A stretch of 64,000 bases of DNA from Laccaria trichodermophora (lineage: Eukaryota; Basidiomycota; Agaricomycetes; Agaricales; Hydnangiaceae). The notes beneath the pieces are model-generated. The model worked only from the letters and a program-made list of their open reading frames with translations, searched no databases and had not been told where the DNA came from. Made by a program: the position numbers and the translations under genes. The DNA lies in assembly GCA_018417955.1 (NCBI GenBank), contig JACTVC010000014.1, positions 248,001 to 312,000 of the forward strand, written 5' to 3'. Shown here piece by piece: positions 11,521 to 23,660 of this stretch (position 1 is the stretch's first letter; every line of letters begins with the position of its first letter).

Positions 11521-13400
11521 CTCCTTGTTGATATTTTAGGATGCAGGTACTTCCTTCTGAGTACTCCTACAGAACTCTCGGATGGGTTTCCTTTCCTAGA
11601 TTACGTGTGTGCCTGTTCTGCCTCCCGCACTGCCCTGCAAGATTCAAGAACCGTGGTTGAAGAAGTACGAGCAGGAGTGCCCCCAGCAGCAAAGCCATTT
11701 TCAGCTTTACCGTTGCCAGTATCTCAACGAACGCGTCATTCGAGGTGATGTCATATTCTCTTTTGATATTCTATGACTGTAGCAGAAGACACCACGGATG
11801 CGAGATTTCCTTCTTACGAACGAGTGGTTTGTGACCATCGTGAAACCTCTTTGTGGAAGGCGCTCTCGGCAGGAAACCAGGGATGACCGGTGGACGTGGT
11901 TGGTTCTCGAAGTGCTTGGTCAGTTTGATTCTCTTTGATCTATCCTGCTCGCATTTCAGGCTGACACTGTGTGCAGCTGCCCTGTTACTCAATCGACTCG
12001 GAAGTTGCTGAAGGCAACGCCAGTTCAAGAGTTTCAAGAGATCAAACAAACCTCTAGCCCAATTGCGGTGTCTAGAAGATGCATGGATATCAGCGGTTAC
12101 CGTCAATCCTCTTGGAGCGCAAAGTTCTGCGAATCGGAGTCTGTGGAGCCTCCACGTTCGTTATCAACTCTAGATGGTTCAAACTATTCTATCATACGAC
12201 GACGCTTCTTCTGCATGCTATAGGATGCAAGGACCTGAGGACTCCTGCAAAGCTCAAGATGTTCATATTCCCTTCTTTGCATGTTCTCTAGTTCGAGCGA
12301 CGCCTTCGTCCAAGGCGAACTCCCATCTGCCAGACCCTAATCGGGACCAAATGATGGTTCGCAAGGCACCACCGCCCATAGAGGACGTCTAGGGGTTGAG
12401 AAGCGGACGGAGGAGATGGGGTGGATGGGGATGACGACAAAGTTCCGGAGTCCTGCAAAGCCAGGCGTACATCAAACAACGGCGAATCTACTCCATTTGA
12501 CGACGACGACGGCGACCAAAGGTTAAACCTGTCCGCAAGCTTGACGGACGCAAGCCCAAGGTCGCTGATCCATCTCGCAAACCTCGCGCCCCAGCTAAGG
12601 AAGCTCAAACACGACTTTGGTGAAGAACTCGAAGCCCCGTCTTTCAACCCACCTTACCAGGCGCTAACGGATGTTGAAGCGCTAGCACCCTTCACGTCGC
12701 CCCAGGAAGAGGACGCGGAAAAGTCGTTGTTCCAGCAGCGCCCTGCGCTGTCTCAACAACAACACCGAAAGAGCTCTGTGGTCGCAACTTGCGTTTCGCC
12801 ATTCACAAAATGCAGGACATCGACAGGAGATTAACTTTTTTTACAAGGTAAGCGCAGTCCGGTCCTCGAATTCTTGTCTCATAAGATTCCTTTTTACAGT
12901 TGCTCCACTATCGCAGACTCAATGGATCGGAAAAGCTCAATACCATCGACGCTTTTCTTGTTGTTTTTTGATATCGTGCGACAAACCAAGTCCGCGCCTA
13001 TCCACAATTCTGCAAGATATCCAGAGTGTTGTGCTTTCCGCGAAATTTTTGATTTGGGTGAGCTTGTCACACACCCTAAACATGCACGTAAAAACCTCAT
13101 CATCTCCTTTATAGACCAGTCCAGATGTATTCAAACTTGTACCTGCCTCCAAACTCCTTGTTTCACTTCAAGCGTGCACGAATCATCAAAGCGGGTACTC
13201 GATTAACGGACGAACGAGCGCATACTGCGAGGTTTAAACCTTCTTCAGGACGTGGAATCGTTTTTGATCACAAACGACTCCTCACTTTCAGGTTTGCCTC
13301 GCTCATAACCTCCCATCTCGAAGCTCGTCTCACACGTTCTTGACAGGGTGAAGTCGGTCAAACGCGTGGATGAAACTCGAAGCGCCAGCAGGGCTGTTTG
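11521..13400 (+). pseudogene. Unrecognised multi-exon gene, block A copy (decayed)
   Basis: Several short stretches match 48930-51180 in block B. They include a segment at 12421-12834 (peptides SLTDASPRSLIHLANLAPQL and GEELEAPSF) and one at 13125-13343 (FDHKRLLTFRFASLIT). Gaps of 50-60 bases between open segments look like introns. Frames disagree between the copies at several places, so both seem broken. No domain or catalytic motif is recognised, and the strand is inferred from shared peptides only. Confidence 0.45.
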
Positions 13401-14219
13401 AGTACCGCGAAGACATTGCTGGTATCTCGAAATGCAAAGGGCCTATCGATGGGTCGACAGCTAAGCTGGACAGGCTTCGCCTCGTGGCGACAGCAGAGCA
13501 CTTTGGAGGCGAAACAGGCGGATTTCATGCGATTGAGGGATGACTACATGGGAGCGCTGTTTTAGACCTCGGCAGTAGCGTCTGACGCGGCCGAGGTACC
13601 GGTGTGAAGGGGAGGGGAAGGGACAGAAGCTTGCGAAAGGGCATGCAGGAGGGGGGGGGGGAACGTATCCCTCTAACAAGCCAACGACAAGGTTGATCTT
13701 GGTATGTAGGTAAATATCTTTTGTGACATTACTAGTAGTGTTAAGTGGAACTTGAGTGGAACACCCCTTGATGCCGTCTTCGGTGACGCGTTGACGAATG
13801 ACTTTTGTGATCATGACATGGACGACTCATGTGAGTGTACGTCTCTCGAGCCTATCTCTTCTGGTACTCAAAACTGACGGTAGTAGAATAAGGATATAGA
13901 CGTCAGTAGACGCGTAGATCTTATCCGCGGTTCTCACCACACCCCCACCGCACTCGCATGATTAAACTTCAGCCACACCTACACCATAAAGAGAATCAGC
14001 GCGCATCAGATCAATAGCCTACCAAGTTCTAAGCGGACTAACGTACGACCTCCACCCATCTCGAGGGGTAGCACATCAAGCTCATTGATTTTCTGAACCA
14101 TCCGTGGAATTAGGTACCTAAGAGGAGGAAGACAAGAATACACGCAATATGCTAAGGGGGGGAAAGTACAAAGAGAGAAAGGTGAAGATGGGAGGTCGAA
14201 CAGGAGAAGGTACTGAGTG
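13401..14219. other. Intergenic stretch of block A
   Basis: No gene is recognised. The stretch has a block B counterpart near 51000-51830 (for example CGTAGATCTTATCCGCGGTTCTCA at both places, broken by small indels). A G-run lies near 13651-13661. Open frames on the minus strand (13461-13814, 14006-14251) have biased composition and are not supported. Confidence 0.5.
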
Positions 14220-15873
14220 ACCAATCCATGAAGCCGCCGAAGCTCTAGCAAGCATGCGGTGAATGCGCCATCCAGTGACAGGTCGGGTGCAGCCAGCTCG
14301 AATGGTGTATGCTACGCGGGAAGAGTATCCCTTCTCTCTCGCAGGACTGTATATTATCCTCAGGAAGAACATCCTGGGGAAGAATCTTCTCTTCCCTTTC
14401 CGCAAGCACAAGCCGAGTACTACCCTCCTGTTCAACCGGACCACCATTCCCATTTCCCACTGTGCACATCGTCAAAATGTCTGTGGACGCACTGGATCTC
14501 GCAAACTATACATGTAACACCTTTTACCCGCTTGTATCCTTTCCTGGCATCCTTTCCATCACTCCCAAGCACGCAATACAATCTCACGTCGACGACATTC
14601 AATGGGAACGCGGAATTTTTGTAGTAGGCAAAGACCACCGTTACTGCCGCCGAGTCTGCACGCTAGCGCTGCTGATAAAGGAGCCTAGCAGCCAGTGAAC
14701 GATATCCCTCAGTTTTTCCTGCTCGGTCTCAGAGCTCCCACCCCACCACTTCGACGATCCAGTCTCTCCATCCCACCTTCACAACTCCACTCGTAACAAA
14801 CCGATCTTCGACCCCACTTACGTCCCCACTCCACCTCCTTCCACGACTTCGTACAATGGGGCTCCGACCCACCCAAATACAACGCCACACCACTCAACCC
14901 CCTCCTCAAAGAAGAGCGCCTCCGCATGCTTGAGCGCAAATTTGGCACACACAAACCGCGATAATTTCTTAGATGAAAATGGGAAACCACTTATCGGGAC
15001 CGTCGACGCGAAAGGCAACCTCGTAACGCGATCATTTTGGCGGGGAGGGCGGCGGTTCCGAGTGTATGCCAGTGTCATCAAACAACCTCACTCAGGGGAT
15101 CCACCTCCACCTGCCAACGAACCAGCTGCCTTTGTTTTATAACATCCTCTCTGTGCTGACCTTCCTTCTCTACCTCTTTATCTTTCGGCCATGTTTTTCC
15201 CCCCGAAAAAAGGGGAAAGGCGTGGGGAACCCATTGTCAGGAAACGGAATGATGCCCCCCCCCCCCCCCGTTCCTAGGGGTGGTGGAGGGGGGGAGAAGA
15301 AAGGTGGAACGGGGGAAGAAGGGTGGAAAGGGCAAGAGAGGAGGAGGAGGGGGAGATGTACAAGTCAAGACCCACAAGCCTTTAATTTCGGCCACGACCA
15401 CCATGACGACGAAGATAACAACAAAGGACCGACGACGACGGCGGTATGCCAGGCGGCTTTTCCATTCCCAAGCCACGTAGTAAAGGCAGTGGAAGACACC
15501 AACGCACACACGGGATACTTGCCAGGCTGGTAATGGAAGAATCATGGCGCCATGCACGAGGATGGGCCAAGAACCTTGCCGTGGTTGATCTGGCGGGTGT
15601 AGTCTTGTGGGGAGGCGCGTTTGTGTTCATTTTGTTGGTGTCAGTGGTGCATTTTCGGGGTGGTACGTCTTTTTCCTATCTGTTCCTCCCTTCTCTCATT
15701 GATGAAGTGTGTGATGCTAACAGATTCCCTTTTTTTCCATGGATACAGGTGCAATGCATACAACGTCTCCTCAGCCGCTGCGTGTCTTTCATGTGTCGCT
15801 TTTGGGGTTGAACAGAATACTTGTTTTTTGATATCAAGGATTTACATGCTAGTACGGTTTCGCCACAGACTAG
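14220..15873 (+). pseudogene. MARVEL-like membrane protein gene, block A copy
   Basis: From 14930 the frame reads NFLDENGKPLIGTVDAKGNLV, then a Pro-rich turn, a membrane segment (LYNILSVLTFLLYLFIFRPC), a Gly/Lys-rich linker with polyproline, and a second membrane part after HARGWAKNLAVVDLAGVVLWGG. An intron from about GTACGT at 15663 ends at ATACAG before CNAYNVSSAAACLSCVAFG. The C-terminus FFDIKDLHAS ends at TAG 15871-15873, reached only after a frame change near 15805. Multi-pass proteins with this YNVSSAAACLLCVAF ending are common in basidiomycetes and resemble MARVEL-domain proteins; their function is unknown. The 5' part is frameshifted, and polyC and polyG runs add uncertainty. Confidence 0.55.
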
Positions 15874-16063
15874 ATGATGATAATGCATTCATTGACTTGA
15901 TCTCACTTTTTGAACGAGGGACTGTATACTAACAATGTATCTAATCATCATTACTGTACAATTCCGGAACGCTGAACCGAAGCTGACGACGCCCCTGTTG
16001 ACTTCCCTCCCCACCCATACGAGCACTTCACTCGAGGACGTGGTGCGCCATTCTCAAAATAAT

Positions 16064-19056
16064 TGTCCGTTGATATGCCTTGCAAGCAATCCACTTTTGA
16101 TTGCGACTCCCGGTAGCCCACTAGCCCCACCCTGTCCAGACCTGACACAAACCACGGGTGAAGCAGTGCATCAGCAGCCTGGGGAGGCTTGGAAGCGTGG
16201 TAGACGAGGAAGTCGGAGAGGAGGGGTAGCCGAGGAAGTCAGAGAGGGCTAAGGGTTCAGATGCGGACGGAGGAGGCAGGGAGGACATGGAGGAAGATGA
16301 GGAGGATGCAAAAGACTGGGACGAGAGACCGGACAAACATGTCTGAGGGATGGTGGATGACGACGAAGAGGCGGCAGGAGTGTGTGTACGGTGAAGAAGC
16401 CAAGAGGGCTGGTGAAGCCAAATATTGTGGGGATGAGGGGGATGAAGTCGGACAAGGGGTAAATTGGGCAACAATATCTTGAGAATATCGCCAACCAAAC
16501 GGCCGGTGGCACGTCAGGTACATGACGGATTCATATCCTGGAAAATCTTCGAACTCTTTGCGTAATTGACTCAATTTCCTACCGTAAAAAACGCGTGAGA
16601 CAAGCTTCAAGCCGTGACGATATGCATACCTTGTAAATATGGATTCGTTTACCATGTAAATCGATTCTACGCCCCCCTTGAGCAAGGTTTGAACCTCATA
16701 GTAGGCGCTTGCTCGTCCGTTGATCGTGTACTTTCTCTCATTGTTCGTGCACGCTTAACGTAAAACGACGAGTTTGGAGTAACTTTGAAAAGGAGGAACG
16801 TGAACTTTGACACGCATCTGTGGGGGCCCTCGTGCTCGTGCTTCTCCAACCACGATTCTTGACTACTGCAAGGCGGTGAACGAAAGTCTATGAAATGGAG
16901 GCAAACCAGGTAAGCAGGCAATCAAAGCAACGGAAAGTTTTCATAAGGAAGTAATTGCATCCTAAAATGTTGTTAGAGAAGGTTTTGAACAATTGTAAGC
17001 GAAAACGCACCCAAGATTTCCTGAAGGTTTCTGTTCAGCACAGGTCGTGGTCTTTAGACAAGAGAAAAAGTGGATGTGGAGGTCAAGGTCAAGGGAACGT
17101 CCGAAGATACTGGACTTCATCTCGAGCTAGGTCCCTTGAGGGAAGAGGCCAATGCTCCTTACGTTTACCTAAAAAGGGCTTGGTGGATCCTATCGTGTTC
17201 ACAATGAGTGAGTGCTAATCGGATGCAAAAAAACGCGACGCGCACCACAGTTTCCGGCTTCTCGGTCCAGATGCGATTCTTGGTGATAAGGCTAGGCACT
17301 GTCGCGAACTTGTTGATCCTCAGAGTTCCGCGTTGCAAAGAGGCGGTCACCTAACTCAAGCCAGATTGGTATAGCAGGAGAGATCGAACATTTCCTATTC
17401 AAATTGGCATACACAGGAGGAGACTAGCGGATGGTTGCTTTCGGTGTTGGTGCTGTTGATGAAATGTCCATTAAGCTTACGTAGCCTTCACTGATATTGA
17501 ACGATCCCGACCCCAATTCTACTTCGCGCTCAGCGCCTACCGGTAATCGGATTAGTGTACCACCCCCGACCCATTCAACGTTCAACGGACACCACGTACC
17601 ACTCGTAATATCATGTTTCCAGATGCCGCACCGCCTTTGAAGGTCAAAGACGACAACTTGAAACCCATTCTTGCTACGTAGCGGTCGATCGACATTGACT
17701 AATGGGGGACAGAGGAAAATTAAAGACCCTAAGCTATTCCATGTCCTATCAGTCAAGGGGCAGAGATAGAACAGAGTGAAATCCTAACCATCTTAGCAAT
17801 TTGGGTACATAAAGGATAAGGATTCGTCGTCTGTGCGCGCAGTTGCTAACGTGCATTCGTCTGGGACACAGTCAATCAATCAGGGATGTAGTGTGGAGGC
17901 GATCGGTTAGAGACACCTTCGGTAGTCGCTAATGCCTTCAGTGTTGCCATCGGATGCATCCATGGAGTCGCCGGGAAAGAACATCCAATATCGGGAGAGC
18001 GGGTGACATCACTGCATCAGCAGTCGTCGCTGTCAGGGGCAATACACCACCATGGCATAAGAGCGCTCTACGTTTTCCCTGCATCGAGCGAACGCCGTTG
18101 GCAGGTGTCGTTCTTTGCTACGGGTCAATCTCGCACATTAGATCAAGGGCGTGAGGGTCATACGAGCGGGAGGGAAAGAGGGCTTTGGGGGGTCTGTAGC
18201 CTCTGTTTGTGTGTGCCTCAGTACTGTGCGAAAGGCGGAAGCAGAATAGGCACCTAGTGGACACTTCGAAATAGAGATGGCCTTCTTTTTCTGGGAATAG
18301 AGTCGGAGGGGAGACGGACGATGGGGGTTGGTACGCAACGCCAAAATCGATGAGCTTGATGCATCCTTCTTTGGTGAGCAAGATGTTGTCAGGCTTTATA
18401 TCCCGATGTGCGATCCTTCGAGATGGGTGGTGGAGGTACACTAACGCGTTTACTAGGACTTGATAGGCTATCGATTTGGCGAGCAGTGTGAAGCGGCGGG
18501 CTCACCTGCTCCCCCTCCTTTGGAAGAGGTGTGATTGTTCTGTGGAGGTGGTGTGGGGAGAACCACGGGGAAGCCAAGAGCTCCCAAAGGGAGATGGGTA
18601 TCATGATGTATGGCATGTAGATGTTCAACGCGCCCAGATCTATGCGGTCATGATAGCTTCCTAGAATATCGATAATCTCCATTCTCGCGTCAGCCTAGAG
18701 TCCGGATCACCAAGTCTCAAAAGGAAACATACATTGTCATGCGTCACTGAGCTAAGGACCTGTAATTCCTTCACAATGTCGTGCGGTTCCCTTGCAAACT
18801 TCCTCTGCGTCGTTGCAGACTTGACCACTATCCATCGAGCGTGCTCAGGTGGGTCATCCGAAGCTGGTATCCACGTCCGGGCGACGGTGGATGCTGGGCC
18901 TTCCTCAATGACGTCGTAATGGACTTCTGGCTTGGAAGATTCAGAATTTTGGCGGATGAAGTGTGGTAGAGGGGAAGCGTACCATCTGGTAGAAGCGCAG
19001 GCCTTGAGGGTGTTGGTTTTGGGTGTCCATTGTAGTGTGGTAGGAGAACAGGACAT
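16064..19056 (-). pseudogene. Protein kinase (CDK-activating/CSK1-like), block A copy, frameshifted
   Basis: Reading leftward from Met at 19056: a glycine-poor ATP loop, the beta-3 Lys in ARWIVVKSAT, and helix C in EPHDIVKELQVL. The second exon gives [21 protein letters not shown]. Then come the catalytic loop HRDIKPDN, the DFG motif in LIDFGVAY, and [21 protein letters not shown], typical of the CMGC group. A subdomain XI-like end, QAADALLHPWF, lies at 16140-16190. An insertion of two codons (YIMIPIS) and single-base deletions near 18510-18570, compared with block B, destroy the frame before HRDIKPDN. The segment 16250-17950 between lobe and tail is only partly explained. In CDK-activating kinases such a protein would phosphorylate a CDK T-loop, but this copy should be inactive. 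Confidence 0.7.
17424..17756 (-). CDS. Unrecognised conserved frame within the kinase locus
   Basis: A 110-codon frame contains RRCGIWKHDITSGTWCPLN and then VEWVGGGTLIRLPVGAEREV. Block B has the same peptide at 59960-60110 but with a deletion of about 20 bases, which removes the segment after GSGS. I do not recognise the domain. It could be an exon of the kinase gene or of another minus-strand gene placed inside the locus. Confidence 0.35.
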   Translation of the reverse strand: MTDRTWNSLGSLIFLCPPLVNVDRPLRSKNGFQVVVFDLQRRCGIWKHDITSGTWCPLNVEWVGGGTLIRLPVGAEREVELGSGSFNISEGYVSLMDISSTAPTPKATIR

Positions 19057-19158
19057 GGTGTGCGAGTATGGGTATTTTGTTGTATATGATCTGTGTAGGT
19101 ACGATCAGATATGTCACTAGGCCTCACACAACCAGTTATTCCAAGTCAAATATTATAT

Positions 19159-20486
19159 TCATATAGTCGACGTCCAAGCATCCATGGTCAACCGATGATA
19201 AACCTTAACCGCCGATTCTGACAACCTTTCAAATGTCAATCCTCTATGTGGTCCATAAGCACCAGCCAGAATACCCAGATCCATCATAAATGGTAGGGAC
19301 CACCAAAACCACAAGAGCACCCAAACGTACCCAACGATCCGCGTCCACAATTTTGGTGTCGAAAGTGCTGCCTTTCGATAGCTTGCCAAGCTCGATCCAG
19401 ACGGGCTCAACACATTGAAAACCATCGTCTCGGCAGAGACAGCAAGACCTTGAAGGACGAAGAATCGGAATGCTCCCAGACTCAGTCTGCCGAGCATCAT
19501 GTATTCGCCCCCGACGTGAACGAGGCCTGAGATCAAGAACACGGTGTTGAGGAAGACAAAGGCGGTGTACTGCTTGCCCCTTGGACAGCGGAGGGTCATT
19601 GTGACCACAAAGATGGTGCATGATTTTAGTGGCTGGAAAGTATTGTTAGTGTAAGGTAAGTAATGGCGTCGATGAAACTTACTCGACGCAATACCTGGTG
19701 CCACGTCCGCCTGTAAATGAGTGTTTCGGTCAGATGGATCACATCTGGGCTCAAACGTACGTACCCCCAGAACCTTTGCACGCTGTAAGCGTCAAACGGA
19801 CTTCCAAACAGATCCGGCCACTCTTTCGGGCCAGAAATCCCAACACCCACACAAAAAGCAGCCAAAACACAATGTATCGTGTTAATTTGTGCGACCGCGT
19901 TAAGGGCGAACGCAAAAACGCCCGTAGTATGATGAAACCAACCCATGTCCCTCACGGATAAGGTGATACCCGACAGCGCTGGGTTAGAGTTGATCATCAC
20001 GGATGCGAAAGTGCCTATCAGCGCGCTGGCGAGGGCACGGGCGATCCTTGACGAGACGAATGCGAAGCGTGGTTTGGTTGACGGTCTCGGAAGGGTCCGC
20101 GGTTCAAATGACCACCCTATTCCGCGTGGAGTGGTGTACAGGCAAAGGGCCCGACGGAGACGCTTCATCAATGACATGTCCACTTCTTCACCCTTCTTTC
20201 TTGGAGCCTCATCCTTCGGGTAGATGTCCCTCTGGACGTTGGTTATGAGGATGTAATCCACGGCTATCATGAGCTGGATCAAGATGGCAGTTCCAAGGCC
20301 TTGGTCAACGGCCACATCGCCCGTTGTTGTGTAGCAGACAAGGTAGCAGGAAGTGACGGCGATAGGGAGGAACATCGACCAGCGGGTCCATATTGTAGTT
20401 TTGCTTGCAAACACTGTGATAGATAGAACAACTAGACACTGTGTCAGGGCGTGAAGACCCCAAGAGAAAGGGTGCCGTTCTAGCAT
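19159..20486 (-). CDS. Wax synthase-like membrane O-acyltransferase, block A copy
   Basis: Two exons: 20486-19683 (268 codons from an ATG, MLERHPFSW) and 19632-19159, joined across a 50-base intron with GTAAGT donor, CTAAC branch and TTTCCAG acceptor. The product is 425 residues with about eight hydrophobic segments. It carries the wax synthase/MBOAT_2-type motif RRTWHQVLRR at residues 259-268 and the likely catalytic His307 in LISGLVHVGGEY. Such enzymes esterify fatty acyl groups onto alcohol acceptors in the endoplasmic reticulum; in fungi, paralogues often sit in terpenoid clusters. The frame has no stop and matches the block B copy closely, apart from a three-residue difference near the C-terminus. 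It is among the few intact genes here. The acceptor cannot be told from sequence. Confidence 0.85.
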
Positions 20487-20576
20487 GGCGGACGAAAAGA
20501 GGGAACACAACTGACCTAATTCACAGTTCGGCTCCTAAACACAGAAGGCTTCTTGACCTTGATGGGGATTTACGCA

Positions 20577-21226
20577 TTACATAACTTCGCCTTGGATGTC
20601 GGTGATATCGAGGGGCTTTGAGGGGACCATTTTAAAGTGTTGAAGACAAAGGCGAAAAAGAATAACGAACATTTTCGTGTCCCACCACATCACGGACCCT
20701 TCCGATACCTGCTTAAAGAGCGGGTTTCGCATCGTTGGTGATTTGACGACTATCGCGCGGGTTCCTAAGGTTTGGTCGAGGCAAGGGCCTAGGTCTGCGC
20801 GACATAAACGATGCGCCTTCTTCATGGCTTCGTAAGGGACTCTTCTTTTGGCTTGGGAGACCCGGAATTTTAGTTGATAGAGCGCGGGGAGAAAGTACAC
20901 GTTGGCATCATGCCATGGGATGGAGATCTGAGACACATGACTTTTGTTTGCAGATGTAATTTCAAAGCCACACCGTAAACAACAAGCGCTTCGTCTTCCT
21001 TCTCAACTTCCATCTCATCTATGATGTCGAACCAAGCCAAGGACTCTACATTGAAACCGCCGTCTAGTCTCAACAACGCCGCAAGATTGCGGTCGCCGAT
21101 GCCTCGATTTGCGAACGACAGTACTGATGCAGCCCGCTCCAGTTCTCGCCCACCCACCATGACTCCATCCTCAGCCATCCGCGCGGCGGATGCGGGAATG
21201 GCTGTCGCTGGTGAGATACCTGACAA
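20577..21226 (-). CDS. Gene X, inverted copy next to the left NLR gene
   Basis: A minus-strand frame (21226-20870: VLSFANRGIGDRNLAALLRL, then WFDIIDEMEVEKEDEALVV) seems to splice into 20936-20577 (ISIPWHDANVYFLPALYQLK, then PYEAMKKAHRLCRADLGPC and VVKSPTMRNPLFKQV). The second part has relatives at 1719/11288, 48554 and 63129. I do not recognise the family. The first part overlaps, on the opposite strand, the first exon of the left NLR-like gene; both strands are open there, so at least one reading is a shadow or the two overlap. The right NLR copy has the same arrangement at 47483-47686. Confidence 0.5.
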
Positions 21227-23660
21227 CCCGTTTGCGCGTCAAGTCAATATTGACCCCCATCTAATCAAACATTGTAGGTAACCAGGCTGGCCACCCTTCA
21301 CATGAGACTGTCCAGCCCTTGCAACAGCCTTTCTCTGTCTTGACTGGTGTGTTCTGCTTAAAATTCCACTTTCCGACGTTACTGATGGTTCTGACATAGG
21401 TCATCCGAAATCTGACTCACGCACCTCTCAACCTTCCCATTGTGGATCTGGACCAGGGTTGAAGTCAGCCAGTAAATTCTACAATCAATTCTTATGGTGT
21501 ATATCAGTTGCAAGCTCACCATGCAGGTCATACAACTAACATTGAAGTTGGTGTTTTAAATAATTTTGAGAGGGTTCAGAATGTAAATACAGGCCCCAAC
21601 CAAGGTATGTTATTTTGGACAATCTCATTTTATAAACTTTCACCTGCATCTCAACAGGTGTTATCTATCAGCAAGTCTTTAACCAAGGTGCGTAAAAAAC
21701 ACAATGTGCTATTGAATTCAATAAATATTTTTACAATAGGGGTCAATTTGGGTATAATTGAGAAAACACAACTTGGTATATATGCATGCTAGGTCTAGCT
21801 GCATCATTTCAACTAACCAATCTTTAGTTAAAGATATTTGTGCATGGCTCTCCCCACCTGACATTTCTAGAAATTACAATGCAGCATATACAATTTTAAA
21901 GAGTCAGCCAGACTCCTGCTCATGGTTTCTCAAAGGGTGGCTTTTTCACAAGTGGCTGGCAGAGGCTGGCTTTCTCTGGATTAAAGGAAAATGTAAGTTA
22001 TCTGTTTATCCATACAGTTTAGGCTCTGAATTTACCAATTGTCAAGCTGGATGTGGTAAAACCATTCTAAGGTAAATATTTTACCTAGTTTATTGTATAA
22101 AGAGTGAGCTAAAAGTATGATTAGCTCTTCCATCATTAATCATCTTCATGAAACACAATCATCTTTTGCAACTGCTTATTTCTTTTTTGATGGCAGAGAT
22201 TCTCAAAAGGAATTACAGCTGCATGATAAACTGAACTTATTTGGCAATTCTCACTAAAATGTGGCAATGGTGTACCAAATGTTTTGGCTGACTTGTATTC
22301 TCACTGTGGCAATGGCTATCATCAACCACTTCTTGATGATCTACACAATGTCCTTCAAAGGATTCTTGGTGGCTTCAACTCTGCATATATCATTCTAGAT
22401 GCTCTTGATGAATGCTCTGAAAGAGATAAGGTGCTTGACTGGGTTCAGACTGTTATCTTGCATAATAACAGAAATCTCAGGCTGCACTTGGTCACTACTA
22501 GCAGGCCAGAAAAAGAGATTCATGATAAATTTAGTCCTTACCAATGTGTTGATCTGGTTAAAGCATCTGGAAACCATAATATTGTGGCCTATCTTAACTA
22601 CCAGCTTCAGAATGACTCTGACTGGCAGATATGGAATCAAGAGATTCAGGATGAAATAAAGTCAACATTGATAAGGCAAGCAGATGGAATGTATGTTTTT
22701 TTACCCAGTGCTGAAATGGATATTTGCTCATTTCAAATGGAGGTTTCAATGGGTTGCTTTGCAGCTAGCAGAGCTTAAGAAATGCCGAACTTGGAAGGCA
22801 ATCAGAGAACAGCTAAACAATCTACCTGAAGGTTTGGATGAGACATATGATCGAATCTTGCTGGGGATTGATAAAAGAGACTGTGGCTACACTAAAACAT
22901 TTCTGCTATGGTTGTGTTTTGCTGTTTGTCCAATGACATTGGAAGAACTTGCTGCAACTGTAACTGTTGATCTGGCAACTGAAAATGGACCACAATTTCA
23001 ATGTGAAAATGAACTTCAAGATATCTCAGATGTTTTGAAGATGTGCTCCAGTTTTGTTGAATCAGGATGTATGTTCTGATATTTCACTAGATTGAAGTAA
23101 AGACTAAACATAAAACAGATACAATCAAGCTTGCACACTTCTCTATCAAGGAATATCTCTTGTCTAAGTATGTTGAAGAACATCATAACAAGAAAATAAA
23201 AGCTTTCAGCTTGAGCCAAGAGCTCTCTCACTCTATAATATCTCAGACTTGTCTTGCCTATCTTATGCAATTTGAAACAACAAAGGGAAAAGATTATGGA
23301 GATTTTCCTCTTATGAAGTATGCAGCAAAGAACTGGATATACCATGTACAATCTAGTAATGATGATGAATATCAAGAATCATCTCTGTCAGAATTAATGA
23401 TAAAGCTTTTGTCATCTGACAATCCTGCTTTTGTTAATTGGGTGAAGATTTATGATTCACAAAATGCTTCTGAACACTTGCCACCACTGTATTATACATG
23501 CAAAGCTGGTCTAATCAAAGGTACACTTGGTCTACTAAAAAATGGAGCAGATGTGAATACATGGGTGGGGGAGTGGTATGGGTTTGTGCTGCAGCTGGCA
23601 TCATGTAAAGGTCATAAGGCAGTTGCAAGACTGCTGATAGAGAATGGTGCAGATGTGAAT

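Larger units (their letters stand above)
11288..20936. repeat. Duplicated block A (9.6 kb; continues from 1719-1896)
   Basis: This block matches 48684-63127 in the same orientation and order, after removing the 4.66-kb KDZ-derived insertion from the second copy. Shared content: gene X, an unrecognised multi-exon gene, a MARVEL-like membrane protein gene, a kinase locus and a wax-synthase-like gene. Identity by eye is high in the kinase and acyltransferase parts (long exact runs at 18000-18130 against 60480-60610) and lower in 11.3-14.2 kb. Confidence 0.93.

Noticed and set aside
15237..15557. Minus-strand open frame in the MARVEL-like gene region
   Set aside because: It is antisense to the conserved Gly/Lys-rich linker and HARGWAKNLAV exon shared with block B.
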